NCBI RefSeq assembly: GCF_037893015.1
Contig: NC_133661.1
Span: 226,953,157-227,017,156 of the forward strand
Direction: 5' to 3'
DNA length: 64,000 bases
Origin: Macrotis lagotis
Lineage: Eukaryota > Chordata > Mammalia > Peramelemorphia > Peramelidae
Shown: piece after piece, positions 1-11,290 of the stretch
Layout: every line of letters starts with the position of its first letter
Numbering within the stretch: position 1 is the stretch's first letter
The notes under the pieces: generated by a model
Told to the model about the DNA's origin: nothing
What the model saw: the letters and a program-made list of their open reading frames with translations, nothing else
Database searches by the model: none
Program-made: the position numbers and the translations under genes

Positions 1-80
1 AAAGGCTCCACAAACACCAAAATATTTCTAGCAGTACTTTTTGTGGTTGTAAAGAACTAGAAACAAAGATAACCTAACTG

Positions 81-245
81 GGGAATGACTAAATAAATTG
101 TGGTACTTAGCTATAATAAAATATTTCTGTGCTTAAGAAATGATGAACATAATGAATACCGAGAAGCAAAGAAAAACTTACATGAACTGATGCAAAACAG
201 AATCAGTAAAACAATATATACAATAACTACAACAATGTAATTGGA
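81..245 (+). repeat. Unassigned interspersed repeat (copy 1)
   Basis: This block shares wording and order with 7985-8155: 'ggggaatg(a/g)ctaa', then 'aaattgtggta', 'gaaatgatga', 'acttacatgaactgatg' and an A-rich end. I know similar text as a common marsupial dispersed repeat but cannot name the family with confidence. It is diverged and therefore old. Confidence 0.5.
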
Positions 246-660
246 AAAACTAACCATAAAACAGTAAAAGAGAATGTTGAAAAATTACAAGAAACAAGCT
301 TAACCCCAAAGAAAAAAGACACACCACTACTTCAGAGAGAGGGTGAAGTGAACTATCAACCAACAATCGGTTAACATTTATTAAATATTTACTCTGTGCT
401 AAACAAGGTGCTAGGGATAAAAAGGGGAAAAAATTGTCTCTGTCCCTAAGGAGTTTTCAGGGGGTACAGAACATTACATATATCATATGATTCAATAAAT
501 AGATTTATAGGATTTTGCTATTTTTTTCCTTTTCTTTTAAAAAATTCCTTTGTTATAAGAGGTGGCTCTCTAGGAGGGTGGAAGGAAGAATATAGGGAAC
601 AATCTAGGCAAGATAACATAAGTTATCAATAAAAATATTTTTTAGAAAAACAATTCTAGG

Positions 661-813
661 TCAGCCAGGTGGCACAGAAGACAGATTACCAGCCTTGGAG
701 TCAGGAGGACCTGAGTTCAAATTTCACCTCAGACACTCAATAATTGCTTAACTGTGTGATCCTGGGCAAGTCACTTAACTCCATTGCCTTAAAAAAGAAA
801 AAAGAAAAAAAAA
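661..813 (+). repeat. Marsupial SINE (WSINE1-like), diverged
   Basis: The copy has the head 'agccaggtggcacag', the body 'gagtcaggaggacctgagttcaa', 'cagacactcaataattgc' and 'gggcaagtcacttaactcc', and an A/G-rich tail. It carries many differences from the common form, so it is one of the older copies. Confidence 0.85.
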
Positions 814-974
814 CATAGTTCCAATGATAGCCAATGGGTTGATTTGTTTTGCTTGACTAAGTTTATTGACTATTTAAGATGAAGGTAACTTGTAGATAGG
901 CAAAAAGAAGCAAAGAAATAACCTCTATTGCCCTCGCTTAACCTCATTGCCTTGCCAAAATAAACACTAAAAAA

Positions 975-1165
975 AAAAAGACAGAAACAAAAGAAGGAAG
1001 AAAAAGAGGGAAAGGGAAAGAGGAGAGAAAGAAAAATGGAAGCAATAAAGAACATCAATGAAACATTCTACCCAAAATAGAGAAGAAATTGAGAAAAGAA
1101 GGAAAGAAAGAAGGAAGAAGGAAAGAGAGGAGAGAAAGAGAAAGAAAAAAGGAAAAAAGAAAGAA
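975..1165. repeat. Purine-rich low-complexity tract (GAAA/GGAA)
   Basis: The stretch is almost entirely A and G on the plus strand, with irregular gaaa, ggaa and gagaga runs. It encodes nothing recognisable. Frames on the opposite strand are poly-Phe/Ser artefacts. Confidence 0.85.
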
Positions 1166-1934
1166 CTTCAATAAAACACTCTACACAAAATAGAACAGAA
1201 GGAAGTTGAGAATGTGGCAAAAGAATATTCTCTTACAATTTTATATAACATCATCTTTTCTATTCTTATATATGGAAATGTTCCTATTTGTTGATATTTC
1301 TAAAGATCATAATAAAAAAGAATTTAATTTAATTAATTTAAAATGAAGACATGATCCTTGCCCTCATGAAGCTTACTCATTTAAAAGGAGGCTAAAAGGC
1401 AAGCATAGGTAACAATAACAGAAAACATAAACCTTTACAATATAAATCTAATTAGAACACAAAACATAACATAAACAGAAATAGGAACTCCTAAAGGAGG
1501 ATTCTGGGAGGATTTAAAAGAAGCCTCCAGACAAAGTACTCTGTGTTTTCATGTTTTAAACTTGTTTTGCAGAAGGGAAAAACTCCAGGCAATTGTCAAC
1601 ACACCTAATACAGTTCTGCCTGGGGTCAGCCGCCCACAGTTAAGCATTGTGAGCAGGTGGGTTCCGCCTCTTACTGAGCAGGTGTGTTTGGAGTCTAGAA
1701 GCATTTTCCTGAGCCCCTTCCAAGCCTCAGAGGAGAGAAATATCAGCAATCTGGCTGCTTGCCACCCAAGTCAGACCAAATCTGGCCTTGTTCAAGCAAA
1801 GATGGATCTGGGAGACAAGGGAACCCACAGTGTTCAGCGAGGCTCAGTGTGCCAAATTTTCTATCTCTCTGCAACCTCGACCCTGATGGGGGAGAGCATT
1901 TAAGGGAATTTGTGACTGGAGGGGGACCCTAGTC

Positions 1935-2140
1935 CCGAGCTTCTTAACCAGTCCACAAATTTGTTTCTGAAATCTTTGGATAACGGTCATTTCACTTAGC
2001 ATTTTTTGGTATTGTTTTCATTTGTAATCCTATATATTTTATTTAGTGACTTCAAAAATACTATGTTGAGAAAGGATCCACAGGCTTTCCCAGACTGCCA
2101 AAGGGATCCCTGACACATGCATAGAAAAAGTTAACAATCC
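1935..2140 (+). mobile_element. hAT-like (MER5/Charlie-type) non-autonomous DNA transposon fragment
   Basis: It begins near 'gagcttcttaacc' and ends near 'agaaaaagttaacaatccc', which looks like a degenerate inverted pair of the hAT MITE terminus CAGGGGTTCTTAACC. Inside is 'ggatccacaggctttcccag' followed by 'ctgccaaagggatcc'. Related copies lie at 4772-4990 and 50433-50632. The family name is from memory. Confidence 0.55.
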
Positions 2141-3598
2141 CAGATCTAGATCAACCTGATCCTTTTATACACAGGAGCCTGAGGTCTAAGAGAGAGAAGG
2201 TGGCTGATAAGAGATCTCCCAGCTAGGAAGCAACAGAGTTGAGAAGCAGACTGGGGGGTATCTGGTTCTCCATTCAGTTCTCTTTCCACAGCGCCACAGA
2301 CTCTGCTGAGTCATCTGGTAGTTTAGCCAGATGCAAGCTGAGGAATAGCAGCTGGAGATTGAGTGGACCACAGGTGCAGAAGGTCCCTGTGGGTTATGCT
2401 GTGCCTTCTCACTGAGCATCATCCAGAGTTACAGATTTGAGAGAAGCCTTCTGGAATGCTTGGGATCGTTCCTGTAAAAATTCCTGAGAGCCTGGTATGA
2501 GGAAGGAAAAATAGATTCAGAGCCGTACATAGGCAGAGCCAACCTCAAAACAAGATATGGTGCCCAGGACCCAGGAGACTTGGATTTTTTTTACCACTAC
2601 CTCTACTACTGAATTAATGTTAATTAATTTTTGACTTCCTGGGCCCCAAATTTTCTTAACTGTGTTGTGCTTTGGGTTTGGGGTTTTTTTTGCTTGTTTG
2701 TTTTTGTAATGGTAAATTAGACCTTATTGTCTCAATTTTTACCTATCCTTTAGTCATTGAACTGAAACCTAGGAAAGACTTTAATTAGGAAAGACCAAGG
2801 ACACCCACTGCAACTTAGGCCATGCCAATTGTCTTGACTTTTGTCTTGTCACTAGACTCTGGAGGAGAGAGTGAAGATCAACCATCACCCTCATGATAGC
2901 ATTGAATCTCTTTGCGAATAAAGGACAAGCAACAATAATAATAGGGTAGGGGACAAGCTGAACTAGATGATCTCTAAGGTTTCTTCCAGGTCTAATATTC
3001 TGTGAGGCTAGGACCAATTGGGTGTAAAATTAATCATTTAATTGAGTATAGTTCTTGTCAAACCCAATGTCACATTTGAGCTTCATGAGAGCCCTGTAAG
3101 GGAAGCAGAGTAACCATTATTATCTCCATTTTACAGGTCAGAGAAAATTACAGAATCTCAAAACTGACCCTATCAGAACCTCCTCTACAGTCAACAATCC
3201 CCAAAATGGGTCCTTCACCTTCAATTTAGGGAACTTCAGGGGTGTTAAACCTATACTTCCTGAGGCACAGAAATTTAGTGCCTGATCTATGATAAATACT
3301 TATTGATTGATTTACTCAGGGACTATTCTGAAAGTTTACTCAAAGTCCCAGAGCTAGCAATTTCAAGATTTTGAACCTAGGTTTCCTGAACCCCAGGGGG
3401 GTGATACAGTTGCTCCTTTCAAGTCATAGAGTCAATCACCTTTTAATACCTTCCCCCACCCCACTAGGTGATTTCTAGGAGCACATTGCCTAAAGCTACC
3501 TGTAATCAAATTTGCAAATTACATTATTAATTGTTTCTTCCTTTGACCATATTATATAGAATAACAGAGTTATTCTTTTAAAAGAAACATCTCTGGAA

Positions 3599-3860
3599 TG
3601 GACAACTAGGTGGCACAGTGGATATAGAGGATCAGGGCCAAAGTTAGAAAAACTTATTTTTGTGAGTTCAAATCTATCCTCAAATACTTACTAGCTGTGT
3701 GTGTGATCCTGAGTAAGTCACTTAATTTGATTTGCCTCAATTTTCACCGCTGTAAAATGAACTGGAGAAGGAAATTGGTAAACTACTTCAGTATCTTTGC
3801 CAAGAAAAGGCCAAATGGGGTCACGAAGAGCTGGACACATTGAAATAACTGAACAACAAC
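3599..3860 (+). repeat. Marsupial SINE, long form with 'aactgaacaacaac' tail
   Basis: The head 'caactaggtggcacagtgga' and the tRNA-like body lead into the longer 3' part 'aaaatgaactggagaaggaa', 'atctttgccaagaaaaggcc' and 'tcacgaagagctggacac'. This is the MIR-related long SINE class seen repeatedly in this window (14048, 20655, 21410, 21676, 22503, 49220). Confidence 0.85.
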
Positions 3861-4771
3861 CCCTAGAATATGTTTTGAGTCCTATCCTTTATGAGCATTC
3901 ATCATTTCCCTCTATCCTACCTCTCCTTTTGAAAAAGGAAGAAAATCAAAATCCTTGAAACAAATATGCACAGCCAAGACAAATATATTCCTCCATTGGC
4001 TATATCCAGAAATGTATGTCTCCCAAGGAATTCTCTAAGTTCCTTACTACCATTTAAAACCCTGGACAAATCATGCCCCCCTTCAGTTTCCTAATCTATG
4101 AAATGAGGAGGTTAGATTAAATGAGCTATAAAGTTCCTTCCAACTCTGAATCCTACAATTCTAAATAGGAAGCAAAGACAGAGAAAGGGCCCCAAAGACA
4201 AACTTAGTCTCTCCACAAAATTACAAGGGATCCCTCCCACCCCCTAGCTAGCCAGGAAGGCTAGCCAGGCTGGTCTTTTCTACCAGGACAGCAGAAGTTT
4301 GAATGCGGCAGGAAATTTTGCTTCTGATATAGTTTGCTGAACAGTGAAGAAACCTGAATCATAAAGACCTTGCTTCATTGACCTTCTCCAGTTTTTTCTT
4401 TCCTTTTAGAGTTTCCAAGTGACCTCTAGATAGAGAAATAGCTAGAGCAACATAGTAGGTCAATACAAAAAATTTTTTCAAGGCTTCTCATTTTGAATAG
4501 TTTCTCAGCAAGAGGAGAAAGTGGAGGTGTTTGCCTCTCTGGTGTAATAATGGCTCTTGGCTTCAGATTTTTACCTCTAAGAATGTGGCCCACGCAAATG
4601 TAACTCTGACCTGAAACTCATAAACACTGTCTCCCCAGAGTCCTCAGGGAAATCTGTTCTTCTAATGCATTAAGCCTCACTCTGCAGTATATGTGTGCTC
4701 CTGAAAAGGTTGCATTTTTAAAAAATGGAATCCTAGTTTATGCACTTAGGGAATTCATCCTAAATTAAAAC

Positions 4772-4990
4772 ATGGGTTCCTAATCTGAGGTACACGAATT
4801 TGAAAGGGATGTGTAGACAGATGTCAGGGAGACTGTGAATTTGGATGGAAAAAATTTCCATCTTTATTTTACTTTCTTTTGCAATTGCCTTTTGTTTTCT
4901 CAGAAATTTAAAAACCTTCTGAGAAGGGGAACAAAGGTTTCACTAGTTGGCCAAAAAGATCCATTATATAAAAAGAAGATTAAAGAAAGT
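4772..4990 (+). mobile_element. hAT-like non-autonomous DNA transposon fragment
   Basis: It starts 'gggttcctaatctgaggtac', continues 'gtgaatttggatggaaaaaa' and ends in 'gagaaggggaacaaaggttt'. The order matches the copies at 1935 and 50433. It adjoins an L3/CR1 fragment on its right. Confidence 0.5.
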
Positions 4991-5009
4991 CAGACCCTCA
5001 GAAATTCAG

Positions 5010-5340
5010 AGGTAGATAGGGTTTCAGAGGAATTTCTATATGAAACTCTCCACAAGTGTCATCTGGTCTGTGTTCAAAGATTGCCTATGATGAAACACAT
5101 ACTACCTCTCCATACACCTAATGTAAGAAAGTTTGGTCCTGACAACCATCCTGAAGCTTCCCAGACTCCTACTTCTGCCCTCTGGCACAAAACAAAAGTC
5201 TAATCCCTCTTTCCTATGACAAACCTTCACATATTTGAAGACAGTTATTTCAAGTCTCCAAGACTATTCTAGGCAAGCAGCACACTCCAGCAAGTCCTTC
5301 CAAGCTGGAAAGACCTTGATGTATGTCTGTGCCTAAGGAC
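5010..5340 (+). mobile_element. L3/CR1 LINE 3' fragment
   Basis: Phrases typical of L3/CR1 3' ends are present in order: 'cttctgccctctggcacaaa', 'agtctaatccctctttc', 'cttcacatatttgaagacag' and 'caagtctccaagactattct'. The copy is old and carries no coding part. Confidence 0.65.
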
Positions 5341-5465
5341 CAGTCTAAGGATAGCCAATAGAGGACTGGAATTGGAGTTCAGAAGAGGAGTTCAGATACT
5401 GTTTCAGACACTTAGTACCTGTATTGCCCTGGGCAAAGTCATCTAATCTTCTTGGACTATAAAAC

Positions 5466-5745
5466 AACTACTTGGTGGTATTGTTCATGCTTTGTTCTCA
5501 AAGAGAACCAATGACATAAGGATTTAACTTGCAAGTGAATTGGATTTAAGAAAAGGATTTAAGTTCAGAGCTGTGTAAAATCATCAGCTTTACTCTCTCC
5601 TTCAGAATCATTGGAGTCCAGAAGCAAAATATAGGTCAAGACAACTGACAATGGCCTCAGATACAGTAGGAGATCTTGGTCTTTTTAAGCCTTTTTAAGC
5701 TTGGGTCTTTCCCAGGTCTCAGTTTATCTGAGGCAATCAGATCCT
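5466..5745 (+). repeat. Unnamed marsupial interspersed repeat ('ttctcaaagagaaccaatga' family)
   Basis: The order of phrases is 'tttgttctcaaagagaacca', 'tgacata', 'aagtgaattggattt', 'catcagctttactctctcct' and 'agtccag'. Partial copies with the same order lie at 7045-7165, 8515-8770 and 63155-63240. I cannot give a family name. Confidence 0.6.
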
Positions 5746-5826
5746 ATTCAGTAATTAAAGGGAAGGTAAAGATTGAAGCAAAAGATGGCTTAGTTTGCCT
5801 TCATAAAAGAATAAGTCTGAGAGAGG

Positions 5827-5990
5827 AAGAATCACAGAATGGATTGCCATTTCCTTCTCTAGCTCATTTTATGGATGGGGAAACTGAGGTTAAGTGACTT
5901 TTCTGAAGTCACCCAAAGGCAGGTCTGAGATCACATTTGAACTCAGATCTATCTGGAGACTCTATCCATTACCCTACCTAGCTGTCTTAA
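5827..5990 (-). repeat. MIR-related SINE
   Basis: Read on the plus strand it is the complement pattern: 'attgccatttccttctctag', 'atggggaaactgaggttaag', 'tttgaactcagatctatctg' and 'ctctatccattaccctacc'. Confidence 0.75.
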
Positions 5991-6006
5991 GTTTATATAT
6001 TTTATT

Positions 6007-6009
<3 letters not shown>

Positions 6010-6056
<47 letters not shown>

Positions 6057-6147
6057 CACACACACACATAATATTGTTTGGCATTCATATACACACATAA
6101 TATTTGTTTGGCATTCATATACACACATAATATTTGTTTGGCATTCA
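6010..6147. repeat. (CA)n microsatellite followed by a three-copy 30-bp tandem repeat
   Basis: A CA run at about 6010-6068 is followed by three copies of a 30-bp unit at 6062-6090, 6091-6120 and 6121-6147. The unit reads 'acacacataatatttgtttg' plus 'gcattcatat'. Its second half, 'gtttggcattcaaag', is the start of the adjacent L2 sequence, so the unit straddles the microsatellite/L2 junction. Confidence 0.85.
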
Positions 6148-6575
6148 AAGTCCTTCATAATTTGGAACCCTCCTACCTTTCCAGTTTTCTGACATATTAC
6201 AACCCACCACCCATCCCCACATACTCTGATCCAGTGACACTGGCCTCCTTTCTGCTTCTCTTAAAAGATGTACCATCTTTCAACAATGGAAATTTTCACT
6301 AGCTCTACCCCATTCCTGGAATTCTTTTTTCCTCATCCCTTTCTCCAGTTTACCTGGCTTCTTTCAAGATCCAGCTAAAATCCCACCATCTAGAGAAAAT
6401 CTTTCCTGATGCCCCTTAGTTCTAGAGACTTCCTCCTGAGATTATTCCCAATTTATACTGTCCATCTCTTGTTTGGTCATAGCTATTTGCATGTTGTCTC
6501 CCTATTTTAGACTGGGAGTTTTTGCCTGGCACATCACAGATGCTTAATGAATGTTTGTTGATTGCCTCACATTTG
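6132..6575 (+). mobile_element. L2 LINE 3' end
   Basis: The L2 3' text runs in order: 'tttggcattcaaagtccttc', 'gatccagtgacactggcctc', 'gatccagctaaaatcccacc', 'tgtctccctattttagactg' and 'gcctggcacatcacagatgc', then the end 'ttaatgaatgtttgttgatt'. The 5' part is missing, as is usual for LINEs. Confidence 0.85.
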
Positions 6576-6845
6576 TAAAGTGCTTTGCAAACCTTAAAAT
6601 GGTAGAGACAATGGTAATTGAGTTCAGGAAAAACTCTTCTCCAGAAAGCTGGTCACCATATGGTGAGTTATATATCCATAGCGACTCAGGAAGAATGTCT
6701 TCAAGTTGGGAGCTATTATAATCTGTGTCAGTGTATTATAGGAAATACCTAAACTGATGAAATAACTTCTAATTCTTTTGTACTTTAATACTTACAAAAC
6801 AATAAATTTACTACCTTCTGAGATCAGTGGTGCAAGTATAATTAT

Positions 6846-6965
6846 TCTCACTTTGCAGATGAAGACACTGAGCCTCAGAAAATTTCAATGCCCATCTACA
6901 CAAAGCTAGTAGGTCCCAGAACTTTGTATTTGAACTTCGGTTTCAAAGTCCCAGGTCAACATTCT
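6846..6965 (-). repeat. MIR-related SINE fragment
   Basis: The reverse-orientation pattern includes 'cagatgaagacactgagcct', 'agctagtaggtcccagaact' and 'tttgaacttcggtttcaaag'. Confidence 0.65.
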
Positions 6966-7044
6966 TTTCATTATATCAAGTTCAAAGATTCTTGAAATAC
7001 TGGAAAGGACCTTAGAGGTGAAAGAAATTGTAAAGCAAAGTATG

Positions 7045-7165
7045 TTGTTGTTGTTTGTCTTTCTTGAAGAGGATTGGTTGTGTGAATTGGATTTAAATGA
7101 GGCAAAGCTGTGCGAAGTTGTCAGCTTTCCTCTTTCTTCAAGAGTCATCAAAGTTCAATGGCAAG
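7045..7165 (+). repeat. Unnamed interspersed repeat (same family as 5466-5745)
   Basis: It contains 'tgtctttcttgaagaggatt', 'gtgtgaattggatttaaatg' and 'gtcagctttcctctttcttc' in the same order as the copy at 5466. Confidence 0.55.
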
Positions 7166-7189
7166 ACAAAATGGAAATGAAAAGTTAGA

Positions 7190-7320
7190 CTATAGAGTAT
7201 TAACCCTGGAAGGGGCCTTGGAAATCCTTTAGTTCAACTTCCCTAAATTTGAAAGTATGGAAACTGAAGGTAAGAAAGAAGTGAGTTACCCAAGGATATA
7301 CAGCTTGTAACACCTGGATA
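7190..7320 (+). repeat. MIR3-like SINE
   Basis: The pattern 'accctggaaggggccttgga', 'agttcaacttccctaaattt' and 'atggaaactgaaggtaagaa' is the common mammalian and marsupial MIR-type core. Confidence 0.6.
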
Positions 7321-7984
7321 ATTAATTCCCAAACTGAGCTTTGGGCTTTTTTTTTTCTTTTAAAGAAAGAATAAAAATTAATGTTTGGAATGAATAGATC
7401 CTCTTCCCCTAAAATTCTAAAAATATCTTACATACATCTTCAAATGGGTTTAATTTCCTTCCTAGGATATAAATTACCAGCTTATATGTAGCTGTTTCTT
7501 CCAAAGCTGCTACTCACCCAGCCCTTGTCAGGTGAACTCCCTTAGAGCCCTCTACAGAGTTCAGGGCATTGATCTGATCCAGCCAACACCAGAACCATAA
7601 TGTATCTTCAGAGAAAAGGATTTCATAAGGCAAAAACAAAAGCAAGAAGAAGTGAAAATGCATGAAACATCCCACTCTGTCCTCAGCACTAGGGCTAGCC
7701 CTGTGGAAAATTGAGAATAATAATCATAAATATTATAATACCTGTCATCAAATCTGCACAGGCTTTTCAAGATTGCAAAGCGCTTTCATCTATATCATTC
7801 ATCAAACATTGAGTAAGTACTTAACTATATGGAGTTTCTGTTCTACTAGAGGAAATTTTTACAAAGTGTAGCTATAACTTGAGTGTCTACTCTCAAAGAA
7901 ATAAAAGAAAGGAAACGAAACTATATGTACAAACAATTATAGTAGTCACAATGACAAAGAAGTGGAAATTAAGGGGATGTTCAT

Positions 7985-8155
7985 CATTTGGGGAATGGCT
8001 AAGCAAATTATGGTATATAAATGTAATGGAATACTATTGTTTCATGAGAAATTATCTAAGGAAAGGTTTCAGAGAAAGCTGGGAAGACATATGAGCTGAT
8101 TGCAGAGTGCCCTGAGCAGAACAAGGAAAATAATTTTTACAAAACAATAAAATTA
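7985..8155 (+). repeat. Unassigned interspersed repeat (copy 2)
   Basis: It parallels 81-245: 'ttggggaatggctaagcaaa', 'ttatggtatataaatg', 'taatggaatactattg', 'agctgggaagacatatgagc' and 'ctgagcagaacaag'. It has no intact reading frame, and I cannot assign the family. Confidence 0.5.
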
Positions 8156-8514
8156 TTGAAAACAATTTTGAAAGACTCTAGGGTCCTGGCAATGCAATGA
8201 CCAACCACAACTCCATAGGACCAGTGATAAATAATGTTACCCAGTTTCTGACATAAAGGTGATGAACTCAGGTTGCAGAATAAATAATGTTTTTAAATGC
8301 ATAAAATAAAATACAAAGGATTACAAAGAAAAATGAATTATACTGAAATAATTATCAAAAAAATTTTAATTGACATCAAAGACCTGATTACAAGTCCAGT
8401 GTCCTAGTTGCCCTCCCCTAACTTTAAGGAAATTTGTAACAGGTCAAATGATTTACTCATGGTCACACATAAGTATCAGAGTTAAAATTCAAATAATCTT
8501 AATTTCCAATTCTT

Positions 8515-8770
8515 TTGGACTGATGTTCATCCTTCAAACTCGAAGAAGACTATGACATCAGGGAGATGATGCCATGATATACAAGTGAATTGAATTTGAA
8601 AGAGAGGATGTTGTAAAAAATCACCAGTCTCACCTTCTCCTTGAGTCATCTAGGTCCAGTGAACTGCTATGGATCAGAATGACTGGAGATGTCCTTGGAT
8701 ACAAGACCTTGAACTTTTAAAAACCAGGTCTTTCTCAGATACAAAGCCCATTCAGTCATTAAGGTTAGGT
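8515..8770 (+). repeat. Unnamed interspersed repeat (same family as 5466-5745)
   Basis: The order is 'ttcaaactcgaagaagacta', 'tgacatcagggagatgatgc', 'aagtgaattgaatttg', 'caccagtctcaccttctcct' and 'tggatcagaatgactggaga'. This is the fullest of the four copies in the window. Confidence 0.6.
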
Positions 8771-9384
8771 AAAAGAGAGATGAGAAGAGGCCAAGAATGT
8801 TCACTCCCAAAAGCAATCATTCTGGGAAAAGAAGATCTCCCAGGGTTTCTGGTCAAAACAGAAATCTGGTATTTGTTTGACCTCAGCCCACAATCCCAAC
8901 TTGACCAGATTTCTTTTAGTATTTGTTCTGTCATAATGTATACTATTTTATGTCACAATAATATGCACATTATTTTTGTCATGAAAGTAAGAATAATGTT
9001 TTCCTTCAAGTAACTGAAAGAAAAATTGAAAAGAACAGGGTCAAGGACATCACAAACTACTAGAGATGCTACTCCTGTTAGTTGTAGTCTATTACTCAGA
9101 ACTCCTTGGGCTTAGTCATTCATCCATCCACCTAATTCAATAGCCTAGCATATGCTTTGCACTTAGAAGGGATGAAGCTAGTGATGACTGAATGAAATTG
9201 AGTTTGTCAGATTCATTTGAATCTCCAATAAATACTTTTTTCTTGGGCAGGGACTATTTTATTTTTGTCTTCATTTCTCCAAAGCCAGCAGTGTCTTGTA
9301 TTTGAATTGTATCTCTCTCTATAATCATACTGTGAGGTAATTTATCAAATGCCTATTGAATTCATAGAGCCATAGATCTAGAAC

Positions 9385-9560
9385 TGAAATGATGAGGTGA
9401 CTTTAGAACTAATGTAGTACAATGGTCTCATTTTACAGATGAGGAAACCAAAGACGGTAAATGATTTTCTCCCAACCACATAGAAAATAAGAGACAGAAT
9501 CAGGATTTAAACTTGGATTCTGTGATTCCAAATTCAGCACTCTTCCTTCTGTAATGCCTC
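9385..9560. repeat. MIR-related SINE
   Basis: It contains 'cattttacagatgaggaaac', 'caaccacatagaaaataaga' and 'aggatttaaacttggattct', the standard MIR-derived core and its flank. Confidence 0.65.
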
Positions 9561-9636
9561 CTTTCATCCAGATATACTGTGCTTAAGCATTTCCTTTACC
9601 TATCAGTCTAAGAAGTCCATTTAAAAAAAGTAAACA

Positions 9637-9780
9637 GGGCAGTTAGGTGGCACAGACCCTGGAGTCAGAAGTACCTGAGTTCAAATCCAGGCTCAGACAC
9701 TTAATAATTACCTAGCTGTGTGACCTTGGGCAAGTCACTTAACCCCATTGCCTTGCAAAAAACAAAACAAAACAAAAAAA
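9637..9780 (+). repeat. Marsupial SINE (WSINE1-like)
   Basis: The body is nearly full length, with head 'gggcagttaggtggcacaga', 'tcagacacttaataattacc', 'ccccattgccttgcaaaaaa' and an (aaaac)n tail. There is a short internal loss after the head, where 'gtggatagagcac' is missing. Confidence 0.92.
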
Positions 9781-10609
9781 GAAGTAAGTGGAGGGGAGGC
9801 TGTTGAAGCCTGGTCATGTGCCAAAGGTTTCTGAATGTTGAGATATGTGAAGGAGAAATCACAAAGAAACAAGGCTATGTTTAGACAAAGATTAAAAGGT
9901 TCCCTAAGACCCATTGGTTTGGGGAAATGGGGTAGAGGGCAGTATTCTAGGTTGCTCACATATGGTGAACATTTGATGAATGTTTGTTTAATAGATTTAT
10001 TCTAACTGATCCATAATCACAAAATGAGATATTTGGTCCATCGCTTAGTGAAATTCCAAGTAACCTGCAGTATGTGCAGCATTCCTTTTACCATAGGAGC
10101 TCTATCCAAAAAGAATTGGGGAGAAAGGGAAGGAGGCAATTGCAACTTTATCAGATGCTAAAAAGTTTTTGATATTGGAGGATCTTGGAGGAAATAAGCA
10201 GAGAAGCTTTCCTAAGACTCAAGAACTTGAGGGAAAGGAGGTAGAGGCAATAATCCAGGCTGCTCCATTCCCTGGCCTCTTCCATGAGAATTGTGATGGG
10301 TCTGTGAGGGGAGTTAGGAGGGAGAAAAAAACACAGGAAAGGCTATTTGGTGGTGCCCATTGTAAGATCTTTTTATTTGTTTGCCTTAAGTAAGAATATC
10401 AGCAGGTACTTCCCTCAATAGTTCTCCCCCAGCCAGGGACTGGAGCCATTAGGGTTGTTTTGAAGAGTGATTTGGGAAAAGGTTCAGACAGGTCTCAAAG
10501 ACCTAGAAAAGCATAGGGTCCAGAAAGTAAGAGTTAGTAGCATGAGTCAAAAGAAGACACCAGATGGAAAAAGTAGAATCAGAACATTTGGGAAGGAATC
10601 CTTGCTTAA

Positions 10610-11290
10610 TTAAAGTCAAATTAATAAGCATTTACGAAGGACCTCCTATATGGCAATACTGTGCTAAGGCTGGAAAATACAAAAATAAGCAAAAAAAATA
10701 GTCCTTGCTTTCAAAAAGTTCACAGTTTAATGGGGGAAATAACATGCAAACAAATGTGTACAAATAAGGTATATGTAGGAAATTTGGAGATAAATCAACA
10801 TGGGGAACACATTTATACTAAGGGGGATAAGGAAGGTCGATTATAGAAGATGAAATTTTAGTTTTCTCTTGATGGAAGCCTGGCAAGCCAGGAGACAGAG
10901 GTGAAGACAAAAATAATTCCAGGAATGAAGGTCAATCAATGAAAATGTCCAAGCAGGAGAGAAAGGGCAAATCCAATTAAAGGAATAACAAGATGATGGG
11001 TCTTTCTATATCACAGAGAGAGGGTGTAGGTGAGAGGCAAGGTTAAGTGTAGGAAGACTGGAAAGGTAGGAAAGGGTTAAGTTAAGAAAAACTTTAAAAA
11101 GTCAACCAGGGGATTTAATATTTGATAGGGAGGCACTGGAGTTAATGGAGTAAAGAGGCAGAGTGACATGGTCAGACACATGATTTAGGAAGATCAATCT
11201 GACAAATGAATAAAGGATGGACTAGAGTGGAGAGAGAGTTAAGGGAGGGGGAACCACCAGAAGGTTGTTGCAAAAAGGTGAGCAAGACCT
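10610..11290 (-). mobile_element. L2 LINE 3' region
   Basis: The complement of L2 3' text is readable over about 680 bp: 'aataagcatttacgaaggac', 'aatactgtgctaaggctgga', 'aaagttcacagtttaatggg', 'gaagactggaaaggtaggaa' and 'gtgacatggtcagacacatg'. It is old and not coding. Confidence 0.8.

Noticed and set aside
1562-1903. 113-codon plus-strand frame
   Set aside because: No similarity to a known family is recognised, there is no splice context, and a frame also runs on the opposite strand. It is likely chance.
4835-5203. 122-codon plus-strand frame
   Set aside because: It runs across the junction of a hAT-like fragment and an L3/CR1 3' end, both non-coding.
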